Origin: Alphaproteobacteria bacterium
Lineage (GTDB): Bacteria; Pseudomonadota; Alphaproteobacteria; Geminicoccales; Geminicoccaceae
Direction: 5' to 3'
Assembly: GCA_026982705.1 (NCBI GenBank)
Contig: JALSGP010000002.1
Location: 1 to 64,000 of the forward strand
DNA length: 64,000 nucleotides
Each line of letters starts with the position of its first letter. The stretch's first letter is position 1. Below are positions 44,595 through 53,338 of this stretch, one piece after another. Both the position numbers and the translations under genes were made by a program. A model generated the notes under the pieces. The model saw nothing but the letters and a program-made list of their open reading frames with translations, was not told the DNA's origin and did no database searches.

Positions 44595-45385
44595 GGCTCG
44601 TCCAGGAGCGGGGCCGCCCGGCCGAACAGGTGGGCGAAGGCGGCGGTGGTGGTCCGGGCCACCGTCTCCGGATCGAGGCCCTTGACGGCGGCCAGTACCC
44701 GCGCCGTCTCCACCAGGAAGGCCGGTTCGTTGGTCTTCCCCCGATGCGGCACCGGCGCCAGATAGGGAGCATCCGTCTCCAGCAGCATGCGCTCCAGCGG
44801 CAGGGCCGCCACCGCCCGCCGCAGCGACTCCGAACGGCGGAAGGTGAGGATGCCGCCGATGCCGAGGAAGAGGCCCAGCTCCACCGCCCGCCGGCCGAAG
44901 GCGAGCTCGTGGCTGTAGCAGTGGATCTCACCGGTGAAGGGGCCGATTCTCATCTCCTCCTCGAGGATGGCGAGGGTGTCGGCATCGGCGTCGCGGGTGT
45001 GCACCACCACCGGCAGGCCGGTCTCGCGGGCGGCCTCGATGTGGACGCGGAAGTTGCGCGCCTGATCGGTCCGCGCGGCGTGGTCGTAGTGGTAGTCCAG
45101 CCCGGCCTCGCCGATGGCCACCACCCGCGGATGCCGCGCCGCCTCCACCAGCGGCGCCGCGTCGCGCAGTCCCTCGCGGGAGGCGTTGTGGGGATGGATC
45201 CCCAGCGCACACACCACTTCCGGATGGCGTTCGGCCAGCTCCCGCGCCACGTCCCAGCCGGCTCGGGTGGTGGCGATGGTGACCACGAGTCGCACCCCCG
45301 CCGCCCGTGCCCGGGCCAGCACCTCCTCCACCCGCCCGGCGAGGCCGGGGAAGTCGAGATGGCAGTGGCTGTCCACCAGGATCAC
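44585..45385 (-). CDS. tatD: TatD-family metal-dependent hydrolase (DNase)
   Basis: The 266-residue TIM-barrel hydrolase has the TatD metal ligands: DSHCHLDF at 5-12, GEAGLDYHYD near 92-101, HTRDAD, IHCYSHE and ETDAPYLAPVPHRGK. TatD proteins are 3'-5' exonucleases linked to DNA repair. GTG 45385 overlaps the metG stop (GTGA). It is part of the rlpA-to-MBL operon. Confidence 0.94.
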   Translation of the reverse strand: MILVDSHCHLDFPGLAGRVEEVLARARAAGVRLVVTIATTRAGWDVARELAERHPEVVCALGIHPHNASREGLRDAAPLVEAARHPRVVAIGEAGLDYHYDHAARTDQARNFRVHIEAARETGLPVVVHTRDADADTLAILEEEMRIGPFTGEIHCYSHELAFGRRAVELGLFLGIGGILTFRRSESLRRAVAALPLERMLLETDAPYLAPVPHRGKTNEPAFLVETARVLAAVKGLDPETVARTTTAAFAHLFGRAAPLLDEPCG

Positions 45386-46920
45386 GCCGGCTCCTCCCGA
45401 TGGCGGGGAAAGACGGGTGTGGGCTCGGGCAGGGCGGTGCCGGGCCGCAGCGTCCGTCCCCCGGGTCCGAGGGCACGGAAGTCGCGCTCGGCGGCGGGTA
45501 CGGCCAGGAGATCGAGGATGCGGGCGGAGCTCGCCGGCATGAAGGGGCGGGTCAGGATGGCCAGGTGGCGGATGGTCTCCGCCAGCGTCCACAGCACCGT
45601 CGCCGCCCGCTTCGGATCGCGCCGCCGAAGCGTCCAGGGCGCCTGCGCGTCCACATAGCGGTTGGCCTCGCCGATCACCTCGAACACCTCGTCCAGGGCG
45701 CGATGCAGCGCCTGCTCCCGCATGTGGCGGCGCATGGCGTCGAGACAGCCGTGGGCGCGCGCCAGCAGCGCCTCGTCGTCGGCGGCGAGCTCGCCCGGAG
45801 CCGGCACCCGCCCGTCGCAGTAGCGGCGGATCATGGTCAGCACCCGCTGCACCAGATTGCCGTAGTCGTTGGCCAGCTCGTGGTTGATCCGCCGCACCAT
45901 GCTCTCGTGGCGGAAGTCGCCGTCCTGTCCGAAGGGCACCTCCCGCAGGAGATAGTAGCGGGTCTGATCGAGACCGTAGCGGCGCACCAGGGCGTGGGGA
46001 TCGATGACGTTGCCCAGGGACTTGGAGATCTTCTGTCCCTCGTTGGTCCACCAGCCGTGGGCGAAGACCCGCCGCGGCGGCTCCAGGTCCGCCGCCAGCA
46101 GGAAGGCCGGCCAGTAGACGGCGTGGAAGCGGAGGATGTCCTTGCCGATGACGTGCACGTCGGCCGGCCAGAAGGTGCGGAAGAGCTCGCCGTCCACGTC
46201 CGGATAGCCGAGGGCGGAGATGTAGTTGGTGAGGGCGTCCACCCACACGTAGATGACGTGATCCGGATCGCCCGGCACCGGCACGCCCCAGCGGAAGGTG
46301 GTGCGGGAGATGGAAAGGTCCTGAAGCCCCTGGCGGACGAAGCTCACCACCTCGTTGAAGCGGGTGGCCGGACCGACGAAGTCCGGCCGCTCGGCATAGA
46401 GGCGCAGCAGCCGGTCCCGGAAGGCGGAGAGGCGGAAGAAGTAGCTGGGCTCCTCCACCCACTCCACCGGCGCCCCGGTGGGCGCACGGCCGTCCACCAG
46501 CTCGCTCTCGGCATAGTAGGCCTCGTCCCGCACCGAGTACCAGCCGGCGTACTTGCCCAGATAGATCCAGCCGTTCTCGGCCATCCGCGTCCACAGCGCC
46601 TGCACCGCCCGCACGTGGCGGTCCTCGGTGGTGCGGATGAAGTCGTCGGGACTGTAGTCCATCACCCGCACCAGTTCGCGGAAGCGCTCGGAGACCCGGT
46701 CGGTGAAGGCCTTGGGGTCCATCCCCGCCTCGCGGGCCGCCTTCTCCACCTTCTGCCCGTGCTCGTCGGTACCGGTGAGGAAATGGACCCGGCGGCCGTC
46801 GAGGCGCATGAAGCGGGCGATGGCGTCGCACGCCAGCGTGGTGTAGGCGTGGCCGATGTGGGGCACGTCGTTGACGTAGTAGATGGGCGTGGTGATGTAG
46901 AAGGCGTCCGGTGCGGACAT
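45382..46920 (-). CDS. metG: Methionyl-tRNA synthetase
   Basis: The class I synthetase charges tRNA-Met. The 512 residues include FYITTPIYYVNDVPHIGHAYTT with the HIGH motif (about 20-23), TGTDEHGQK, and GQKISKSLGN, the KMSKS equivalent (KISKS). It is the short form without the C-terminal tRNA-binding domain and without a four-Cys zinc knuckle, as in many alphaproteobacteria. ATG 46920 has GGAG 9 nt upstream; GTG 46944, overlapping the holB stop, is an alternative. Confidence 0.96.
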   Translation of the reverse strand: MSAPDAFYITTPIYYVNDVPHIGHAYTTLACDAIARFMRLDGRRVHFLTGTDEHGQKVEKAAREAGMDPKAFTDRVSERFRELVRVMDYSPDDFIRTTEDRHVRAVQALWTRMAENGWIYLGKYAGWYSVRDEAYYAESELVDGRAPTGAPVEWVEEPSYFFRLSAFRDRLLRLYAERPDFVGPATRFNEVVSFVRQGLQDLSISRTTFRWGVPVPGDPDHVIYVWVDALTNYISALGYPDVDGELFRTFWPADVHVIGKDILRFHAVYWPAFLLAADLEPPRRVFAHGWWTNEGQKISKSLGNVIDPHALVRRYGLDQTRYYLLREVPFGQDGDFRHESMVRRINHELANDYGNLVQRVLTMIRRYCDGRVPAPGELAADDEALLARAHGCLDAMRRHMREQALHRALDEVFEVIGEANRYVDAQAPWTLRRRDPKRAATVLWTLAETIRHLAILTRPFMPASSARILDLLAVPAAERDFRALGPGGRTLRPGTALPEPTPVFPRHREEPA

Positions 46921-46940
46921 CGACGCGTTCTCCGCTGACG

Positions 46941-47984
46941 TCACGGGATCGGATCCGCGGCGGCGAGGCCGCGCCCCGCCAGCGTCTCCAGCAGGACCAG
47001 CGCCGTCGCGGACGGATCGAGATGGAACCGTTCGGCCCGGCGGGCGAAGCCGGCGAGCTTTTCCCACAAGCCCACCCACTCTTCAAGCGGACGGCGGGCG
47101 GCGAGGCGGGCGAGGGCCTCCCTCTCGCCCGCGAACAGCGCACGCGTCGGCGCGGCTCCCGCCCGCGTCCGCACCAGCCGGCGCAGCAGCAGCACCGCCG
47201 GCCGCAGCGCCTCCTCCGCTCCCGCCTCGGCGAGCCGGCCGGCGAGCGCCTCCACCGCCGCCGGGGCCGGGGGGCCGCCTCCCTCGAGGGCCTCCAGCAG
47301 CGCGCGGTAGCGATCGGCCAGGTCCGAGGCGAGCAGGCGGAGCGCCAGTCCCGGCCGCCCCTCCGCCAGCTCCATCGCCGTCTCCCGGGCCGCCGCATCG
47401 GCCTCCGGCGCGAGGGCGGCGAGGCAGGCGCGCATCGCCTCCTCGTCCAGGGGTGCGAGGGGCACCCGCGCCGCCCGCGAGAGGACGGTGGGCGGGACGG
47501 CACCGGTGCGGTGGGCCACCAGCAGGAACAGCACGCCCGCCGGCGGCTCCTCCAACAGCTTGAGCAGGGCGTTGGCGGCGTTGCGGTTGAGGTGTTCCAG
47601 CGGGTCCAGCAGCACCGCCCGGCGCGTCCCGGCGGCGGTGGCGTGGAGGCGGGCCGCCAGCGTGCGCACCGCCTCCACCGGGATCTCGCGGCTGCGCGCC
47701 CCCTCGGGGGGTGCCGGCACCAGGAGATCCGGATGGGCGCCCGCGGCGGTGGTGCGGAAGACGGGATGGTCGGGATCAGCCGCCGCCCTCACCTCGCCGC
47801 CGGCGAGCCAGAGCCGCAGCAGATGCCAGGCGAGGGTGCTCTTGCCCACGCCCTCCGGCCCCACCAGCAGCCAGGCATGGTGGAGACGACCGGCGGCCGC
47901 GGCACGGCGGAAGCGGGCGACCACCCCGGCGTGGCCGAAGAGGTGTGGATTGCGGCGGGGCTCGGGCGGGGCGGTGGCGCTCAC
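46941..47984 (-). CDS. holB: DNA polymerase III delta-prime subunit
   Basis: Delta-prime is part of the clamp-loader complex. The 347-residue protein has the AAA+ P-loop LVGPEGVGKSTLAWHLLR (about 40-57), LDPLEHLNRNAANALLKLLEEPP and LLVAHRTGAVPPTVLSRA, the family's Walker B and sensor 1 region. It lies between tmk and metG with 4-nt overlap to tmk, the usual alphaproteobacterial order. Confidence 0.94.
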   Translation of the reverse strand: MSATAPPEPRRNPHLFGHAGVVARFRRAAAAGRLHHAWLLVGPEGVGKSTLAWHLLRLWLAGGEVRAAADPDHPVFRTTAAGAHPDLLVPAPPEGARSREIPVEAVRTLAARLHATAAGTRRAVLLDPLEHLNRNAANALLKLLEEPPAGVLFLLVAHRTGAVPPTVLSRAARVPLAPLDEEAMRACLAALAPEADAAARETAMELAEGRPGLALRLLASDLADRYRALLEALEGGGPPAPAAVEALAGRLAEAGAEEALRPAVLLLRRLVRTRAGAAPTRALFAGEREALARLAARRPLEEWVGLWEKLAGFARRAERFHLDPSATALVLLETLAGRGLAAADPIP

Positions 47985-48616
47985 GGCTCGCGTCCGAATC
48001 GGTCGCGGACGGTGCGGTAGATCTCGTCCGCCAGCACCGCCTCGGGAAGGGTGGCGTCGAAGACGCGGATGCGCTCCGGCTCCCGGCGGGCGAGTTCCAG
48101 AAAACCCTCCCTGACGCGGCGATGGAAGTCCGGATCCCGGCGCTCGAAGCGGCCGCCGCCGCCGGCCCGGGCCCGCCGCGCCAGTCCCACCTCGGGCGCC
48201 AGGTCCAGCAGCACGGTGAGATCCGGGCGCGCCCGGGCCAGCACCGGCGCCTGCAGCCGGTCCACCAGCGCGAGACCGAGGCCCCCCGCGAGGCCCTGAT
48301 AGACGCGGGTGGAGTCGTGGAAACGGTCGCAGAGGACGAAGGCGCCACGGGCGCGGGCCGGTGCCACGAGCCGCTCCACGTGATCGGTGCGGGCGGCCAG
48401 GAACAGATAGAGTTCGGCCAGCGCCGACCAGCGGTCTCCGTCCCCCTCCAGCAGCAGCCTGCGGACGGCCTCCGCCCCGGGCGTGCCGCCGGGCTCGCGG
48501 GTGGTCACCACCGTGTGGCCGTCGGCGCTCAGGCGGGCGGCGAGGAGGCGGAGCTGGGTCGACTTGCCGCTCCCCTCCCCGCCCTCGAAGGTGACGAAGG
48601 GCCCGGGGATCCTCAC
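47981..48616 (-). CDS. tmk: Thymidylate kinase
   Basis: The enzyme phosphorylates dTMP to dTDP. The 211 residues have the P-loop TFEGGEGSGKST (9-20), the DRF motif in VLCDRFHDSTRVYQG near 95-109, and the lid region RRARAGGGGRFERRD. GTG 48616 overlaps the dacA stop (GTGA), and the first residues run straight into the P-loop as expected. Confidence 0.95.
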   Translation of the reverse strand: MRIPGPFVTFEGGEGSGKSTQLRLLAARLSADGHTVVTTREPGGTPGAEAVRRLLLEGDGDRWSALAELYLFLAARTDHVERLVAPARARGAFVLCDRFHDSTRVYQGLAGGLGLALVDRLQAPVLARARPDLTVLLDLAPEVGLARRARAGGGGRFERRDPDFHRRVREGFLELARREPERIRVFDATLPEAVLADEIYRTVRDRFGREP

Positions 48617-49761
48617 GTGCCGCCCCACAGCAGCCAGGCGAGGGCGTCCACCACCCGCCCGGCCACGCCGGCCCGCTCCACGTCGCGGGCCGCCACCAGC
48701 GGCAGCTCCAGGGGCTCGATGCCGGGGGCGGTGATCACCAGCGTGCCGAGCCGCTCGCCGCGGCGGACGGGCGCCGGTACGGGGCTGCGGAAGCGGGCGC
48801 GGATCTCGAGACCCTCGCGAGCGCTGCGCGAGAGGGTGACGGCCACCACCTCCTCGCTGGCCAGCGGCACCGTGTCGGCCGCGCCCATCCACACCTCCGC
48901 CTCCACCACCGTCTCGCCCGGCTGGAACAGGCGGTATTCCTTGAACTCGCGGAAGCCGAACTCGAGCAGCCGTTCGGCCTCGATGGCGCGCTGCCGCGCC
49001 GTCTCCAGCCCCGCCACCACCAGGATGAGACGGCGACCGTCGCGCTCGGCCGAGGCGACGAGGCCGTAGCCGGCCTCCTGGGTATGGCCGGTCTTCATGC
49101 CGTCGACGCCGGGCACCCCCTTGCGCAGCAGCGGATTGCGGTTGAATTGACGGATGCCGTTGTAGGTGTATTCCTTCTCCGAGTAGTAACGATAATAGTC
49201 GGGAAAGCGGCGGATGATGGCCCGCGCCAGGGTGGCGAGGTCGCGGACGGTCATGTAGTGTTCGGGGTCGTGGAGACCGGTGGCATTGACGAAATGACTG
49301 CCGGTGAGGCCCAGTTCCTTGGCCTTGCGGTTCATGAGCTCGGCGAAGGCGCGCTCGCTGCCGGCGAGGGCCTCGGCCAGCACCACCGCGGCGTCGTTGC
49401 CGGACTGCACGATCATGCCCCGCAGCAGGTCCTCCACCTTCACCCGCTCGCCCACCTCCAGGAACATCTGCGAGCCGCCCATGCGCCAGGCCTTCTCGCT
49501 CACCGGCAGCTCGTCCTCGAGGCGGAGGCTCCCCTCGGCCAGCCGCTCGAAGACGATGTAGGCGGTCATGAGCTTGCTCATGGAGGCGGGATAGATGCGG
49601 GCGTCCGGGTTCTTGGCGAAGAGCACCTGACCGGTGCGGAAGTCGACGAGAATGGCCGCCCGCGCGGCGGTGTCGAAGGTGACGGCCCGCGCGAAGGAGA
49701 CGGAGGCCAGCAGCGCGAGCAGACCTCCCAGCAGCCACGCCCAGGGGCGATGTGCCTTCAC
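48613..49761 (-). CDS. dacA: D-alanyl-D-alanine carboxypeptidase (PBP5/6 family)
   Basis: This serine enzyme trims the terminal D-Ala from peptidoglycan pentapeptides in the periplasm. The 382 residues have a signal peptide (about 1-25), the SxxK motif ASMSKL with S60/K63, SGN at 120-122 and KTG at 223-225 (MKTGHTQEAGYGLV). A C-terminal beta domain and an amphipathic membrane-binding tail follow. GTG 49761 overlaps the rlpA stop. Confidence 0.94.
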   Translation of the reverse strand: MKAHRPWAWLLGGLLALLASVSFARAVTFDTAARAAILVDFRTGQVLFAKNPDARIYPASMSKLMTAYIVFERLAEGSLRLEDELPVSEKAWRMGGSQMFLEVGERVKVEDLLRGMIVQSGNDAAVVLAEALAGSERAFAELMNRKAKELGLTGSHFVNATGLHDPEHYMTVRDLATLARAIIRRFPDYYRYYSEKEYTYNGIRQFNRNPLLRKGVPGVDGMKTGHTQEAGYGLVASAERDGRRLILVVAGLETARQRAIEAERLLEFGFREFKEYRLFQPGETVVEAEVWMGAADTVPLASEEVVAVTLSRSAREGLEIRARFRSPVPAPVRRGERLGTLVITAPGIEPLELPLVAARDVERAGVAGRVVDALAWLLWGGT

Positions 49762-50570
49762 GTCCGGTCCCCCCGTTTCGCCGGCGCCGCCGCCCGGCGG
49801 CAGGCGGCGCCCGCCGACCGGCGCACATGTGGGGTCGGATAGCCCATGGCGGCAAGGCGCGCCAGCAGCGGCTCCAGTCGTGCGGGTTCGTGCACCACCA
49901 GCTGCACCCGGCCGAGGGGACCGCGCGGCGTGCCGATCCAGACGATCCGCACCGGCGCGAGGGCCCGCAGGCGGCGGGCATGGGCACGGGCACGGGCGGC
50001 CTCGGCGAAGGCCCCCACCTGCACCAGCAGCACCGGCCGGCAGGCCGGGGCGCGGCCGGCGGTCCGGGACGCGGCCCGCACCATGGTCGGTCGCGGGGGC
50101 ACGCCCCGGGCCTCGGCGAGACGCAGGAAGCGCACCCGCACGCGGGCGAGGCCCTTCGCGCGGAAGCCGAGCGCGCGCGCCGCCGCCTCCGAGAGGTCGA
50201 TGATGCGGCCCGGACGGAAGGGGCCGCGGTCGTTGACCCGCACCACCAGCCGCCGTCCGTTCTCCAGATTGGTCACCTCCACCAGACTCGGCAGCGGCAG
50301 GGTGGGGTGGGCGGCGGTGTGGCGGCGGGCGTCGAAGATCTCGCCGTTGGCGGTCCGCCGGCCGTGGAAGCCGGGGCCATACCAGGAGGCGAGCCCCACC
50401 TCCTCGTAGTGGGGATCGAAACGGGGAACGTAGCGGCGGCCGTCCACCACGTAGGGACGTCCCAGCTTGTAGACGCCGACGCGCTGGGGCACGGGCCCGT
50501 ACCCATCGCCGCCGGCGGCACAGGCGGCGAGCAGCGGGGCCAGCAGGAGGAGGGCGAGCAGCGCCCGCAC
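49758..50570 (-). CDS. rlpA: RlpA-type septal-ring lipoprotein with SPOR domain
   Basis: The 270-residue protein has a lipoprotein signal (lipobox LLAAC, Cys about 17), a double-psi beta-barrel domain with GLASWYGPGFHGRRTANGEIFD and RVNDRGPFRPGRIIDLS, and a C-terminal SPOR domain starting LLVQVGAFAEAARARAHARRL. RlpA cleaves or binds denuded glycan strands at the septum. GTG 50570 has GAGGTG 7 nt upstream and gives a good signal peptide. It lies between mltB and dacA. Confidence 0.92.
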   Translation of the reverse strand: MRALLALLLLAPLLAACAAGGDGYGPVPQRVGVYKLGRPYVVDGRRYVPRFDPHYEEVGLASWYGPGFHGRRTANGEIFDARRHTAAHPTLPLPSLVEVTNLENGRRLVVRVNDRGPFRPGRIIDLSEAAARALGFRAKGLARVRVRFLRLAEARGVPPRPTMVRAASRTAGRAPACRPVLLVQVGAFAEAARARAHARRLRALAPVRIVWIGTPRGPLGRVQLVVHEPARLEPLLARLAAMGYPTPHVRRSAGAACRRAAAPAKRGDRT

Positions 50571-50574
50571 GGCC

Positions 50575-51561
50575 TCACACCTCGCGGTCGCGGGCGATGG
50601 CGTCGGCCAGCAGCCCCACCGTCGCCGCGAAGTGGACCGACCGGTTCCAGCGCAGCAGCACCCGGAAGTTGTCGTAGACCAGGAAGGCGGGCGCCGGCGG
50701 TCCGTCAGGCAGCAGCAGGGAGGCGCGGATGGACGCGGCGGGCAGCGGGCCGCCGTCGATGCGGCGCAGCCCCAGCCGCTGCCAGCGGCGGAGCGGCAGC
50801 CGGTTGCCGAGACCGGCGTGGGCGACGGCCGCCGCCGGGACCGGCGCCACTTCCCGTCCCCAGCGCCAGCCCGGCCGCCAGCCCGCCACCCGCAGATAGT
50901 GGGCCATGGAGGCGAAGACGTCGGGCAGGCTGTGCCAGATGTCGCGACGACCGTCGCCGTCGAAGTCGACGGCATAGCGGCGGTAGGTGGTGGGCATGAA
51001 CTGGGGCTGGCCCATGGCCCCCGCCCAGGAGCCCCGCAACCGCTCCGGCGCCAGCCTCTCGCGGTCGAGGATGGCGAGGGCCGCCAGCAGCTCCCGCTCG
51101 AACAGCGCCCGCCGCCGGCCCTCGAAGGCGAGGGTGGCGAGGGCGGCGATCACCGGATGATCGCCGGTGACCCGCCCGTAGGCGCTCTCGATCCCCCAGA
51201 GCGCCACCAGCACCGCCGCCGGCACGCCCCAGCGCGCCTCCACCCGTGCCAGCAGCCGGCGATGGCGTCGCAGCAGCAGGCGGCCCGTGGCGATGCGTTC
51301 GGCCGACAGCACTCGCCGCCGGTAGTCCCCGAAGGTGAGGCGTCGCTCGGGCTGGCGACGGTCCAGCGCCACCACCCGCGGCAGCGGCCGCAGACCCTCC
51401 AGCGCCCGTGCGAGGGTCGTCTCGCGGATCCCCAGTGCCCGTGCCCGCGCCCGGATGCGCGCCAGAAAGGCGGTGAAGTCCCCGCCGTGGGCCAGGAGCG
51501 GCCACGGTACGAGAAGGCTGCCGCCGACCGTGAGGACGAAGGCGCGTCGTCCGAAGCCCAC
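50575..51561 (-). CDS. mltB: Lytic murein transglycosylase B
   Basis: The 328-residue enzyme cleaves the glycan backbone of peptidoglycan. GVPAAVLVALWGIESAYGRVTG (catalytic Glu in GIESAYG), WAGAMGQPQFMPTTYRRYAVDFDGDGRRDIW and HYLRVAGW are MltB signatures. GTG 51561, with GGGAG 7 nt upstream, starts a protein with an N-terminal signal peptide. The frame is open further upstream, but that part has Arg/Ser-rich shadow composition. It is the first gene of the eight-gene envelope and housekeeping run. Confidence 0.93.
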   Translation of the reverse strand: MGFGRRAFVLTVGGSLLVPWPLLAHGGDFTAFLARIRARARALGIRETTLARALEGLRPLPRVVALDRRQPERRLTFGDYRRRVLSAERIATGRLLLRRHRRLLARVEARWGVPAAVLVALWGIESAYGRVTGDHPVIAALATLAFEGRRRALFERELLAALAILDRERLAPERLRGSWAGAMGQPQFMPTTYRRYAVDFDGDGRRDIWHSLPDVFASMAHYLRVAGWRPGWRWGREVAPVPAAAVAHAGLGNRLPLRRWQRLGLRRIDGGPLPAASIRASLLLPDGPPAPAFLVYDNFRVLLRWNRSVHFAATVGLLADAIARDREV

Positions 51562-51694
51562 CGTCTCGCTCCCGCAGGCCGCGCTCCATCCTAGCACGGG
51601 GACGGGGCACCGAGAACCTGCGCGCGACGGGTGCCCTCGACACGGCCTTCCGACCGACGCATAAGCGCGCACGGCCCCGGAGAGGAGATCGGCG

Positions 51695-53338
51695 GTGCGA
51701 CTGGTGGAGGCCCTCGTCGATGCCCTCGCCGCCCGCGGTGCGGGCCGGATCTTCGGCATCCCGGGCGACTTCGCCCTGCCGTTGTTCGACGCCCTGGTGG
51801 CGGACGGCCGCCTGCCCGTCCACACCCTGTCCCACGAGCCGTCGGTGGGCTTCGCCGCCGACGCCGCCGCCCGCTACACCAGCGCCCTCGGCGTGGCGGC
51901 GGTGACTTACGGCGCCGGCGGCTTCAACATCGTCAACCCGACCGCCGGCGCCCATGCGGAGAAATCGCCCCTCGTGGTGATCTCGGGGGCGCCGGGCGAG
52001 GCGGAGTCCGCGAGCGGCCTGCTGGTCCATCACCAGGGACCGCGTCTCGACACCCAGCGCCGGGTCTTCGCCGAGGTGACGGCGGCCACCGCCCGCCTCG
52101 ACGATCCCCGCACGGCGGCGGCGGAGATCGCCCGGGTGCTGGATGCCGCCGTCCACGACGCCCGCCCCGTCTATCTCGAGATCCCGCGGGATCGGGTGGA
52201 CATGCGCATCGGCCGCGTGCCGCCGCCGGCACCGGTGCCGTGCGACCCGGAGGCGGTGGCGGACTGCGCCGAGGAGATCCTGGGCCGGCTGATGCGGGCG
52301 CGTCGTCCCGTGCTGATGGTGGGCGTGGAGGTGCGCCGCTATCGGCTGGAGGCACGGGTGGCGGAACTGGCGCGGCGGCTGCGCGTGCCCGTCGTCACCT
52401 CCTTCATGGGCCGCGGCCTCATGGCCGGCACCGAGGTGGTGCCGGTGGGCACCTATCTGGGCCTCGCCGGCGATCCCCGCATCTCGAAGCTGGTGGAGGA
52501 CTCCGACGGTCTGCTGCTGTTCGGCGTGATCCTCTCCGACACCAACTTCGCCGTCAGCGCGGGGCGGCTGGATCTGCGGCGGGTGGTGCACGCCTTCGAC
52601 CGGCGGGTGCGCGTCGCCCACCACGTCTATCCCGAGGTCCCGCTTCCGGCCCTGGTGGAGGCGCTGTTGGAGCGGGCGCGGCCGCTGACCGACGCCCGGG
52701 TGCCGCCGGTGCCGGTGAGCTGGCCCAGGGACCTGCCGGCGGACGACGAGCCGGTGGGGCCGGTGGACGTGGCGCGGGCGATCAACGACGCCTTCGCCCG
52801 CCACGGCCCCATGCCCATGACTGCCGACGTGGGCGACTGTCTGTTCACGGCCATGGACATCGCCCACACCGAACTGGCCGCCCCCGGCTACTACGCCGGC
52901 ATGGGCTTCGGCGTGCCCGCCGGCATCGGCGCCCAGCTCGCCACCGGCCGGAGGACGCTGGTGCTGGTGGGCGACGGGGCCTTCCAGATGACGGGGATGG
53001 AGCTGGTCCACTGCCCGCGCCTCGGCATCGATCCGGTGGTGCTGCTGTTCGACAACAGTGGCTGGGAGATGCTGCGGGTGTTCGACCCGGATGCGCCCTT
53101 CCACGATCTCGCGAGCTGCGACTGGACCACCTTCGCCCGCATGGCCGGCGGCGACGGTCACACGGTGCGCACCCGGCGGGAGCTGCGGGATGCGCTGGAG
53201 ACGGCGCTCGGCACCCGCGGGCGTTTCCAGCTCCTCCACATCCGTCTGCCGCGCGGTGCCATCTCCCCCACCCTCGCCCGCTTCGTGGAGGCCCAGAAGC
53301 GGGCACGGGGCGGCCGACCGAAGCGCCGGGCGGCATGA
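51695..53338 (+). CDS. ipdC: Phenylpyruvate/indolepyruvate decarboxylase
   Basis: The 547-residue thiamine diphosphate enzyme aligns from end to end with Azospirillum IpdC as I remember it: FGIPGDFALPLFDAL, HTLSHEPSVGFAADAAARY (catalytic Glu 48), GVAAVTYGAGGFNIVN and the TPP loop GDGAFQMTGMEL. That enzyme prefers phenylpyruvate and also decarboxylates indole-3-pyruvate to the aldehyde, a step of phenylacetate and auxin synthesis. It starts at GTG 51695 after GGAGAGGAGATC. It is coupled by ATGA to an MFS transporter gene. Confidence 0.92.
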   Translation: MRLVEALVDALAARGAGRIFGIPGDFALPLFDALVADGRLPVHTLSHEPSVGFAADAAARYTSALGVAAVTYGAGGFNIVNPTAGAHAEKSPLVVISGAPGEAESASGLLVHHQGPRLDTQRRVFAEVTAATARLDDPRTAAAEIARVLDAAVHDARPVYLEIPRDRVDMRIGRVPPPAPVPCDPEAVADCAEEILGRLMRARRPVLMVGVEVRRYRLEARVAELARRLRVPVVTSFMGRGLMAGTEVVPVGTYLGLAGDPRISKLVEDSDGLLLFGVILSDTNFAVSAGRLDLRRVVHAFDRRVRVAHHVYPEVPLPALVEALLERARPLTDARVPPVPVSWPRDLPADDEPVGPVDVARAINDAFARHGPMPMTADVGDCLFTAMDIAHTELAAPGYYAGMGFGVPAGIGAQLATGRRTLVLVGDGAFQMTGMELVHCPRLGIDPVVLLFDNSGWEMLRVFDPDAPFHDLASCDWTTFARMAGGDGHTVRTRRELRDALETALGTRGRFQLLHIRLPRGAISPTLARFVEAQKRARGGRPKRRAA